Shown: positions 39,501 to 51,500 of the stretch, piece by piece | How the letters are laid out: every line of letters begins with the position of its first letter | Position numbering within the stretch: the stretch's first letter is position 1 | Source of the DNA: Nipponacmea schrenckii | Taxonomy: Eukaryota; Mollusca; Gastropoda; Lottiidae | DNA length: 64,000 bases | NCBI GenBank assembly: GCA_030562195.1 | Contig: CM060200.1 | Span: forward strand, 1,488,001-1,552,000 | Direction of reading: 5' to 3' | Position numbers and translations under genes: made by a program | The notes under the pieces: generated by a model | Told to the model about the DNA's origin: nothing | The model's database searches: none | What the model saw: the letters and a program-made list of their open reading frames with translations, nothing else

Positions 39501-42500
39501 GAATGTAGTAATGGACCAAACTGACGAAACTGACGAATCTGTATTTACAAATAATTCTTCTTCACCATATCTACATCCCACTAATCCAAACATGGTAAAG
39601 TTCGCAGAGTTATTGAGAGAACCAAGTGAATACCACGACCACGTCCTTCATTATATGGCTGGATATGTTATACGGAATGTTCTGAAAGATTGTATCTGTG
39701 ATCATTGTAAAAATGCTTTACAAGATGAATCCTTCACCTCACCTGTCGACCAACTAATGTTAGATGATGCTGCAGCCCTGACTATTAGAAAAGATAGAGG
39801 TGGTCTCATTCATGCTACCCACGATGTTTATCAAGTTATTAAAACTACTGATTCTATATTAAGGCAAGTAATATATATTCTCAAAATATTGCCACGAATA
39901 AATTCCATCTTAGACCGGCTTGAAAACTGTAATGTAAACGGTAAACGTATGAAAGATTGAAAATGAAGAAACGATCACTTGTTAACAACTTCCTGGCACA
40001 TTTGTGTGACCACTTAAACCAGTCCTAAAGATTTAATCTTAAATACTTCATCTTTTACAGGTCTACCTTTTCAAGCAAACCATTTAAGTCATCCCGTGAT
40101 GTCATAATGGTTATCCAGAACCAAGTATTGGGACAATTGAGAGGAAAGATATTTTTGGGATTGAATGACCACTTTCAGGAAGTCGGTATCTTTGAAGACG
40201 ACCACTTCGGTTTATTGCTCAACAGGATATCTTCTTTGTTTTTGCGCACAATAATGCATCATCATGGGCGTCTCTTCACAGAACGTTATATTCTAGAAAA
40301 CAAGGCGTCTAGGCGTCACCAACTAACAAAGACCGTGCTTTTTCTTGGCCAGTGAAACAATGATATTTATAAGCCTACTTAGCTTTGTATTTCGAAAATG
40401 TTTAGTAGGATTTAGTAACGTATTTCGAATAACTGAACATGAGAGAAATTGCGTGGAAAATTTATATGTGTTTTGTTCTATGGTATTATACAATTTTATT
40501 GTAAAGGTTAATGATGACCCTTAATTTCAATTAAACGTTATTTTTGTAAGCAACAAGTCTATGTGGACTTTCATATTGATTGAACTGATTTCACTTTTTG
40601 AGTTTTGTTACATTTGCTTATGTCATGCACATGTATATAACTTTTCTTCATATATCTTTTACTAAATATCCAAAAATAAATTTTAAAAATCCAAATAAGG
40701 AATATAGACACAAAATATTTGGCCTTTAAGATGGAAATAGGTGAAGTACTGTGTCCGTTATTTGTGCAGTGTAGAATTATTAATATTATAGAAAACGCAA
40801 GATTTATAGATTTAATTTTTATCCCATACCGTACACTAGGACGTTGCGGCAAGTCTATTTGCACTGTAACATATTGAAAAATTTGTTTACATGTCTATAT
40901 ACCTTTATTTATGGATGTTTTATCCAAGCAAAAGTGTGGTTTATTTTTATTCTGCAAGAAAGGGTTAAGAATTGCCCGTTCAACACAATGAAATTAACAT
41001 TACGATATATAGCGTAACGTCAAACTAGACCTCTTATAAAATGGCGGCCGCGCTCCATAGTCGGCACAGTGACGTTACGATATCTCTAACGTTAAATGAC
41101 GTCAGTGTGGACTCTAGTTCTTATTATAACTCTATGGATGAAACTCAACAAGCTAAAATGGCGGCCCTATCGATGAATGGTACTTGGTAGCCAATTCATT
41201 CCGTCTAGGCCCATTATTGACAACAACTAGATAAATGTGACAGTTTATGAAAATTTAGGATTCGTTATTTATCAGCCGATTTTTGAAATTATAATACCAA
41301 CTTTGTAGGAACAATTAATAAAATTAAATCGGCTTCCGGATCGAATCCTAAATTTTTACCATCTTCCTACTTTCTAGTCTTACCGAAAGAAGAAAATTGT
41401 ATCTGGGCCGTTTTGTTTTGAAGGCTATACTATCCAATACGACGCTATGTTCCGACCTGACGTCACAATCAAGGGACGTAAGCGTGATCAGATTAAAGTA
41501 CCTAATAATATTAACACTTCTACGGCCGAAATCTTATGAACGGGAGTGCAAAAAATAAAAAAAACTTTATTTTCGATATGAAATAGTTGATAAAAACGAT
41601 AAAATTGATGCATTTAAAATTTCCATTTCCCATGCCCTTTAAGTAGAAAGATTAAATATATATATTTTCGTAATCGCCTTAGTGTTTTTAGCCCGAAGTC
41701 AGTGATTCCAATCAGTCTCACGGGAAGGGGTGGAGGGTTGAGTTTCTGGTTATTCGAATGGGATAAACAGTGGCCCTCCTGCTACAGGCTATAAGAAAAG
41801 ATTTTGTGCTGCTTTCAAATCAAAACCGACCCCTTTGCACACTGCATGGTGTGAGCCCTAAAAAAAAAATCTAATGACTGAGGTCATACAAGATAGCATC
41901 AATCTAATTAAAATATAGACCTTACTTTCGTTCATATTTTATTAGTTTCGTTTCGTATGTTTTTATTAGCTATTGGCTTTGTACGTTATCACTACAGTTA
42001 GTTACGTACAAAGGCATTAGCCAATAAAAACATACGAAACCAATAAAATACGAAAGTTAGGTCTATATTTTCATTACACGGAGATAGCATTGTCCCAAAT
42101 ATATTGCTTGTCAAAACCACGTGTACGTACTTATATCTGGCACTATTCTTGTATCCTGGAATGCAGTGTTTTGATTTAGTTGTACAATTTTGAAAACGAA
42201 CAGAAACGTGGTAAACGTTATGGCAGCTGAGAGAACATTGAACCAAAGTATACCATTATAGTTATAGTAGTTGTTATCTAATATGTTATATATACAATAC
42301 AAGGTATGATACCAGTATAGTTATAGTAGTTGTTATCTAATATTGTTATCTAATATGTTATATATACAATACAAGGTATGATACCAGTATAGTTATAGTA
42401 GTTGTTATCTAATATGTTACAATACAAGGTGTGATACCAGTATAGTTATAGTAGTTGTTATCTAATATGTTATATATACAATACAAGGTATGATACCAGT

Positions 42501-45500
42501 ATAGTTATAGTAGTTGTTATCTAATATGTTATATATACAATACAAGGTATGATACCAGTATAGTTATAGTAGTTGTTATCTAATATGTTATATATACAAT
42601 ACAAGGTGTGATACCAGTATAGTTATAGTAGTTGTTATCTAATATGTTATATATACAATACAAGGTGTGATACCAGTATAGTTATAGTAGTTGTTATCTA
42701 ATATGTTATATATACAATACAAGGTATGATACCAGTATAGTTATAGTAGTTGTTATCTAATATGTTATATATACAATACAAGGTGTGGTACCAGTATAGT
42801 TATAGTAGTTGTTATCTAATATGTTATATATACAATACAAGGTGTGGTACCAGTATAGTTATAGTAGTTGTTATCTAATATGTTATATATACAATACAAG
42901 GTATGATACCAGTATAGTTATAGTAGTTGTTATCTAATATGTTATATATACAATACAAGGTGTGATACCAGTATAGTTATAGTAGTTGTTATCTAATATG
43001 TTATATATACAATACAAGGTATGATACCAGTATAGTTATAGTAGTTGTTATCTAATATGTTATATATACAATACAAGGTGTGGTACCAGTATAGTTATAG
43101 TAGTTGTTATCTAATATGTTATATATACAATACAAGGTGTGGTACCAGTATAGTTATAGTAGTTGTTATCTAATATGTTATATATACAATACAAGGTATG
43201 ATACCAGTATAGTTATAGTAGTTGTTATCTAATATGTTATATATACAATACAAGGTGTGGTACCAGTATAGTTATAGTAGTTGTTATCTAATATGTTATA
43301 TATACAATACAAGGTGTGATACCAGTATAGTTATAGTAGTTGTTATCTAATATGTTATATATACAATACAAGGTGTGATACCAGTATAGTTATAGTAGTT
43401 GTTATCTAATATGTTATATATACAATACAAGGTGTGATACCAGTATAGTTATAGTAGTTGTTATCTAATATGTTATATATACAATACAAGGTATGATACC
43501 AGTATAGTTATAGTAGTTGTTATCTAATATGTTATATATACAATACAAGGTATGATACCAGTATAGTTATAGTCAGGCCTCGATAATATTTTTTTGTGCC
43601 TGCGCACGTCAGTTCAGAATAATTTGTGCCTGCGGGAGGAACGCGATGGTTTGCGGTATATTTAGATAAAGATAAACATTGCTTGACCGCACGTAACTTG
43701 TTTTCATTTAAAATGATTTGGTGATCAACTTACGTGCATTTTTATCGTTACCGTTGTAAACAACCGAACATTTACCAAGTTTGATTACCGATCGGCAATT
43801 TCCACTAATCCCCGTGAGCTAGTTAGCAAGTGCCACATAGTATAATAATGGGCAATCTTGGCGCTGCTTACGGAACCAAACCTCCATTCAGTTACATGTA
43901 TATATAGAGGGACCAGTTATTATTCCGTCGACAATAACGGTCGTAAAATGACACAAGCATTCGAAATGAGAAGTGATTGCAATACAATTTATACAAATGA
44001 AGATAACAAAGATAACATAAATAATGAACAATGATATATTACTGTTATGGGTAAAGCTAAGTAATTACATAAAGGGGAGGTCTTGTTTTGTGTTAAAGAA
44101 ACTGTCAATGACCTTCGACTTCGTAAAATCTTTAATATTTTCTGATTTTCTTATAAAATGCCATGCTTTAGACCCCCAATATTTCCGCATCGCGCTACGA
44201 ATTATGTTATCGGAATGTACAACATCTGGTCCGTTTATAGCTATATGCATTTCCATTTCGGCCCTTTCTTCAGTAATAGGTCTGAATTTGTTGTTTCGAC
44301 CTTCATAAACTGACACATATGATTCGATAACAGATTCAACACTCATGCTAGCAGCTGCTACGCACATAATATGTACAACAAGTTCAATATTTTTAAACAG
44401 TTGTTTGTCACTCTGGAGAAAAAGTTTGAGCAGTTCGGAGCTGTTAAGATCATCTTCATCGATATCATTTGTTATATATTCCAGCTTGTTCAGAAATTCT
44501 CTAAATTGGAGACGGATTTCTGCTGTTGGAATATCCGATATATTCGTAACGATTTCTCTGGCGTTTTTAAGAAATGTCTGTGTTTCCAATACAGCCACTA
44601 GAGCTGATCCCCTTAACTTTAACTTTATTGAGAGTTGTTCTAGATCTAAGATTGGTCGAACTTGTTCTATTAAACGTCTGTCATTCTCATCGAAAACATT
44701 ATCATAGAGGTCCGTTTGAAGTCTTTCAATTAAAGTCTTTAACATGGTGTATATTTGTTTCAAAACGGTATCAGTGTTTAAGCGTTGAGTCTCGGCATCT
44801 TTATCCTGTCCCATTCGAGTTGAACTTCCCCCCTTTTGTAGTTGATGTGTGATCGGTAGTCCTCTGTATTCTTTCCTCTCTGTAATTTCTTTGCAGTCTT
44901 TGTGTAAATTGGGCCATTCGCAACCGGAACGGGGACAATTATTACAGTCTTCGAGACATGCGCTCATGGATCGTAACTTCAAAATAACATCATTTTGAAA
45001 TCTATCGTATTTAATATGCGGCATCATATCTACTATTTGTAAAATGTTAACACCATGACCAAATATTTCGTATATATCGCACAAACCAGAAAGTACCATA
45101 GCAAATTTTAAATTATAAATTCTGTTCGAAATATCTGCAGCATCACGAGCCTTTTGTCTGTCCAAAGCGTTCCCTCCTTGCATTTTGACCTGTGTTTCTT
45201 CAAGAGTTCTCACGAGAGCAGGATAGTCATGCCTGAAACTGGAGTAAACCTTGCGGACAGAGTTTGCAAATCGTGTTTCACTAAAAAAAGGCAGGCATTT
45301 TAAACTCTATATCAACATTTTCAGTTTTTGCCATTTCTAAAGCCACATCAAGAAAATGTTCAAACTCTTTCCCCCAGTTAACTGCTTTAAAAGCCATACT
45401 AATTTCCTTTGTATGTTCAACAAGCCATTTGAATTTCGTATCCTTTCGTATATGCGTGTCTTGTAGACCGGCGCGATGGAGCGGATCCCAAATATGATGT

Positions 45501-48500
45501 TTAGGTTCATGTTCAAACCCAAAATACTTATCTAGGTAATCTGGGACGTGCAGTGAAAAATATGCGCCATCAAACGCTGATCCTATGTACTGTTCACTAG
45601 TGATATTGTATTCTTCTAAGCAATTTGTAATACTTAAACAAACCCCCTCACCCGTGTGCAATTTAACGACAGGATGGCCTAAGAAGAATGATTGTATAAG
45701 TTTTGGAGAGTCTGGCACAACTGTTGTGAATGCTACAAATTGACGTGTTCGATGTTTCCATGTAGCTTTATCCGCTGAAACCTGGCCAGCTGGCCTAAAT
45801 CCTGTTTGTTGAAGTCTGCTAGATAGAAAGTTTTGTACCCGCCCCTTTACTTCCATTGATAAATATGGAAGGAATTTAGCTGGAAATTGTTCGGAGTGGT
45901 TAATTTGGCCCACATCACAGTCGTTGATTGCATGTAGTAAAATTAGCCTTGGAAAATCTTTATCGGGTCCCCCATGTTTAGCCAGGTGGTAGCATATCCT
46001 ACCGATTCTCATTCCGACTAATTTCTCTTTAGCGTCCTGCTTTTCTATTTTTTGCTGTTTCTCTTTCTCACATTCTATATTCGCCATATGCATTGACGTA
46101 GAAAGGTGGTGTTTAAGATTTCGTTTCAAGAATCTGAACCTCTCTGGTTGAACAGCATAAGTAAAATCTGCCCCTTCGATATCAGCTTCATAATTAAACA
46201 ACGCGGGGTGGCTTTTCAGTTGCGTCTGTGACTGTACAGACTCTAAAGTTGTGCATATTGAACAAAATAGACAGTTACTGTCTTTATTGTATTTGAATTC
46301 AGAAAATCGTGAGGTAATATCAGAAATGGATTTACATTGCTGCATTAAATAGTCTGTGGTATAGAGATGTTTATTTGGAACACTTTCGTCTATTTTCTTT
46401 ACTCCTGCATCCGTACGTGCAGTACTGCTAGATATTTCATTCAGCTTAGCTATAATTAAATGTAACATATCGACATGCTCGTCGGACCTAAGCAACTTGG
46501 CCTCACGGGTTGGGATGTGGATGTTTGTTTTTGCCGCAGATGAAGTATCTTCTACTTGTAGCATGTGTACATCTTCTGAGACTGTATCTTTACTATCATC
46601 TGAACTAGAAGTCGTCTCCTCGGGAATAGTTTCTTCGGATTCGTGTGTGGTCGTAGTCTTCAAAAAGAATGATGAGAGTGGCGTTTCGGTCTTACCTCTT
46701 AAATTATTACTATCTTCGTCGGGATGATGTCTTTGTAGATGAACTTTGTAATTTTGAAAAAAAACTTCGGCATTGCATATACGACAATGTATTCGATTGC
46801 GTTTGCTAGAACTTGAACGATATGAGCTGAAAGCCATGTTGATAGACCTTATATTATTGTTGAGTGTTGGAATTGGGCTTTCTGACCACGAGTGTAACGT
46901 GACTTTCGCGCGCTAAATTATTTTACTTCTATTTATAGAACAGACCAATAGACCTAAACAAGGGAGTTTGGTCGTAAAATTATTCACAATTCCAGAAAGG
47001 AAATGTAAAAGAAAATATTATTGTTGGTTTTGTAAATTTTGAGTAAATTAACGCTATCGGACTTGCAGGCAAAGAATTGTCTTTGTGAAACATAATATAA
47101 CTAGAATGTTTTTCACAATCAGAATTTTGTGCCTTTTAAATATTTTTTCACATTTATAATTTTGTGCATGCAAGCCCGATAGTGTGCGTGCGCGCGTGCG
47201 TACTTTTATCGAGGCCTGGTTATAGTAGTTGTTATCTAATATGTTATATATACAATACAAGGTATGATACCAGTATAGTTATAGTAGTTGTTATCTAATA
47301 TGTTATATATACAATACAAGGTGTGGTACCAGTATAGTTATAGTAGTTGTTATCTAATATGTTATATATACAATACAAGGTGTGGTACCAGTATAGTTAT
47401 AGTAGTTGTTATCTAATATGTTATATATACAATACAAGGTATGATACCAGTATAGTTATAGTAGTTGTTATCTAATATGTTATATATACAATACAAGGTG
47501 TGGTACCAGTATAGTTATAGTAGTTGTTATCTAATATGTTATATATACAATACAAGGTATGGTACCAATATAGTTATAGTAGTTGTTATCTAATATGTTA
47601 TATATACAATACAAGGTATGATACCAGTATAGTTATAGTAGTTGTTATCTAATATGTTATATATACAATACAAGGTATGATACCAATATAGTTATAGTAG
47701 TTGTTATCTAATATGTTATATATACAATACAAGGTATGATACCAGTATAGTTATTGTAGTTGTTATCTAATATGTTATATATACAATACAAGGTGTGATA
47801 CCAGTATAGTTATTGTAGTTGTTATCTAATATGTTATATATACAATACAAGGTATGATACCAGTATAGTTATAGTAGTTGTTATCTAATATGTTATATAT
47901 ACAATACAAGGTGTGATACCAGTATAGTTATTGTAGTTGTTATCTAATATGTTATATATACAATACAAGGTATGGTACCAATATAGTTATAGTAGTTGTT
48001 ATCTAATATGTTATATATACAATACAAGATGTAATACCAGTATAGTTATAGTAGTTGTTATCTAATATGTTATATATACAATACAAGGTATGATACCAGT
48101 ATAGTTATAGTAGTTGTTATCTAATATGTTATATATACAATACAAGGTATGGTACCAATATAGTTATAGTAGTTGTTATCTAATATGTTATATATACAAT
48201 ACAAGATGTAATACCAGTATAGTTATAGTAGTTGTTATCTAATATGTTATATATACAATACAAGATGTAATACCAGTATAGTTATAGTAGTTGTTATCTA
48301 ATATGTTATATATACAATACAAGGTATGGTACCAATATAGTTATAGTAGTTGTTATCTAATATGTTATATATACAATACAAGATGTAATACCAGTATAGT
48401 TATAGTAGTTGTTATCTAATATGTTATATATACAATACAAGGTATGATACCAGTATAGTTATAGTAGTTGTTATCTAATATGTTATATATACAATACAAG

Positions 48501-51500
48501 GTATGATACCAGTATAGTTATAGTAGTTGTTATCTAATATGTTATATATACAATACAAGGTATGGTACCAATATAGTTATAGTAGTTGTTATCTAATATG
48601 TTATATATACAATACAAGATGTAATACCAGTATAGTTATAGTAGTTGTTATCTAATATGTTATATATACAATACAAGGTATGATACCAGTATAGTTATAG
48701 TAGTTGTTATCTAATATGTTATATATACAATACAAGGTATGGTACCAGTATAGTTATAGTAGTTGTTATCTAATATGTTATATATACAATACAAGGTATG
48801 ATACCAGTATAGTTATAGTAGTTGTTATCTAATATGTTATATATACAATACAAGGTGTGGTACCAGTATAGTTATAGTAGTTGTTATCTAATATGTTATA
48901 TATACAATACAAGTTATGATACTAGTATAGTTATAGTAGTTGTTATCTAATATGTTATATATACAATACAAGGTGTGATACCAGTATAGTTATAGTAGTT
49001 GTTATCTAATATGTTATATATACAATACAAGGTATGGTACCAGTATAGTTATAGTAGTTGTTATCTAATATGTTATATATACAATACAAGGTATGATACT
49101 AGTATAGTTATAGTAGTTGTTATCTAATATGTTATATATACAATACAAGGTATGATACCAGTATAGTTATAGTAGTTGTTATCTAATATGTTATATATAC
49201 AATACAAGTTATGATACCAGTATAGTTATTGATAAAGAATTACCATTACCGTAGAAAAGTGTTTAATAAAGTTTTTATGTTGAACTAATGTATAATCAAT
49301 ACTGAATATTGAAATCTTGATTGACATTTTCCCTTAATTCCGATTGTTGAATGAATGTCTGATCGGATCGATTTGGAAATGGAATAAAGCAATGAAAATG
49401 GAATTTGGGAATGGAAATGAAATTTGGGAATGGAATTTAAGAATGGAAATAGAATTTGGGATTGGAATTTGAGAATAAGATTGAACTAAAGTTTAACTTG
49501 GGCTATTCAAATAAAATGTTGATTTGCAATTCAACTTGTTACAATAATAATATTGAAGTTTCCAGTTCGACCTTATCAACATAATATGCAAATCAATGGA
49601 GTGGTTGTTGACATTCCGATGAACTCTAACAAACAAAATTTACAACAGATCCTCATACAGAATCAATATACCAAGATATCCACACCTTTTTATTTGTCCT
49701 AGTACATAAATGACACTTCTTGAGACTCGCAATTGATATTGAAAATACACATAAAAAGTAAATTTCCATTTTGAAGGTTTTTTTTTGGCTAATCATGCCC
49801 ATTAAACCGACTTGGTATCATTTAATATGAAAGTATATGAACTGGTAATTACGATGAGTGAGTTACGATGATAATCATGTTATTAGAAAGTTGTCACCCT
49901 TTGTTCCACGAATTACGCGTCCATGTTTAACTCTGTTCAATATTTGTTCATTTAATGCGAGAAAGATGTCTGTATTTAGGTAAAGAATGTGGAATCATTG
50001 TTCGTTAATCGTGATTTCTATAGATGGCAAATGAACGTCAATAATGGATTATATATCATCTTATAAAGATCATCAACTGGGCCGTTATCAATCACAAAAA
50101 TCAATATATCACTTATTACCGTTACATGTTCTTATCATTTTATCTATTTTTAATTTTTAATAACTTTCTGTTCTTTGATAAATCAAGGCATTGTTGGGTT
50201 TTTTGTTTAGCCTGATCTAACCATACGGGCTCAATTCACCATATATTTCCTAATTTGTTACTTCGAGACTATTGGATTATTGCCTTGTATTAACTCACTG
50301 TGGCAAACTAAGTCAATTTCCGTCATTATCAATTTATTTGGCATGCTACCTGCACACGCAAAGTAGATCTTCTAATCTGACAGTCAAGTCAGAATGTGTG
50401 AAACTTAATTATATTATTATTTATATACTTATTTTCCATTAAAGTGACACTACCTCTTAGAACAGAATTAGAATTTAAAGTTTCAAACTTAGCAATTAAT
50501 ACAGGCTATATATTGATCAGAAAGACAAATAATGACTTAAATATATAAGATCTATATAACACAATATATCCATGAAACTTAGTAATTATTGAAAGACGCA
50601 GTTTAACGAATTTAAAATTTCGTAATTTAACGAACTATTACATATTTTTATAAATAGATAATACGGTGTAGATGGATTCTCTGATTGAAACCTCTTAGAT
50701 TTTCTTGTAACATGACATTGATCATTCCGAATCAGCAATCAATTTAGTTATAGTTCTAGGAACTAGGAGTTTCAGTAGGGTCAGTCAAGATTAATACTCT
50801 TTAAAACGATCAGTAGATGTTTTTTCTAAGTTTATTACATAGTAATTACATGGTTAGATGATTCACTTCGACTTTCACATCAATGATGACTGACTGAAAA
50901 AAATAGCTGAATGTGTACTTGAAGTATATTGTGTGTGGTTACGTTGTTATAGAATACACTAACCAAAGGCAGCCCCGTTGTTAGTGTGGGGGCCATAAGG
51001 GCTGAGCCCTGGCTAGTTAGAATTAAACCCTGTCCCCTCTCAAACCTTCTTCAGTTACCAGAGATTAATTAATTTACAAAATTTATTAAGATGAACATTT
51101 TGGTTGGGATAATGGCACCTTTGAACCGTCAGAAATACGTTCTCCGGGTGTCTAATCACCTTGGGGAGGAGGTGCAACAGGACAAAATAAGGGCCCAGGA
51201 CCAGTTCTGTCCTGATGATTGGGCTGCCTAGAGAGGCATTGTGCGAATCAAGTATTCTAAGAATCAATGACAAGACCTGACGAAGCGGTGGAACTCGACG
51301 TGGGAAGCCTACACTGGACGGGAAAGTTGTCCAGTTTTAAAATAATAGTTATTTATCTTATATGTCCTATATTTTGTTCTTACTTTTTGAACTGTTTAAC
51401 CCATATAGGACTTTACAGAATTATATCAGGTATCAAGTGATCAGCTTCGTTTTGCAATATTCTTATTCTAAATGCAAAGTCTATTAATCTTGTATTTAAC

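Larger units (their letters stand above)
36166..41136 (+). mobile_element. P-type (THAP transposase) DNA transposon with TIRs, full length
   Basis: A 4971-bp element flanked by perfect 8-bp target duplications GATGAAAC (36158-36165 and 41137-41144). The terminal inverted repeats are 32 bp: CATAGAGTTATAA, two mismatched bases, then AGAACTAGAGTCCACAC, the same read from both ends. A second, 20-bp perfect subterminal inverted repeat lies at 36235-36254 and 41026-41045. Eight-base duplications and about 31-bp TIRs starting CA are what the P superfamily shows. The element carries one transposase gene on the plus strand. It has inserted into a TTAA-type element downstream of the ZP-sushi gene. Intron 2 of the transposase contains two SINE fragments, so this copy or its source has existed long enough to acquire them. 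Confidence 0.93.
35764..41638. mobile_element. TTAA-flanked inverted-repeat element (piggyBac-like MITE), split by the P-type element
   Basis: TTAA occurs at both ends (35760-35763 and 41639-41642). The ends are inverted copies: AGGGGATAGGAAAT on the left and AGGGCATGGGAAAT read inward from the right. The arms stay similar well inside: CGTCCCTTGATTGTGACGTC in the right arm corresponds to TGTCCCTTGATTGTGACGTC in the left at about 35925. Removing the P-type element and one 8-bp duplication leaves about 896 bases with no coding capacity. TTAA duplication is the hallmark of piggyBac-type insertion, so this is probably a non-autonomous piggyBac relative; no transposase is visible to prove it. Confidence 0.65.
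41145..42245. other. Interval between the P-type element and the 59-bp array
   Basis: 41145-41638 is the right half of the TTAA-type element and includes an internal inverted pair (AAAATTTAGGATTCG / CGAATCCTAAATTTTT). 41690-41880 is a degenerate SINE-A copy, 41910-42071 a palindromic MITE. 42072-42245 is unique sequence. No gene seen. Confidence 0.6.

Noticed and set aside
36166..41136. Treating the transposase as a domesticated THAP9-like host gene
   Set aside because: It is still enclosed by matching terminal repeats and target duplications, which argues for a mobile element rather than a domesticated gene.
44345..44707. Plus-strand open frame opposite the hAT transposase
   Set aside because: Antisense shadow of the transposase C-terminal frame.
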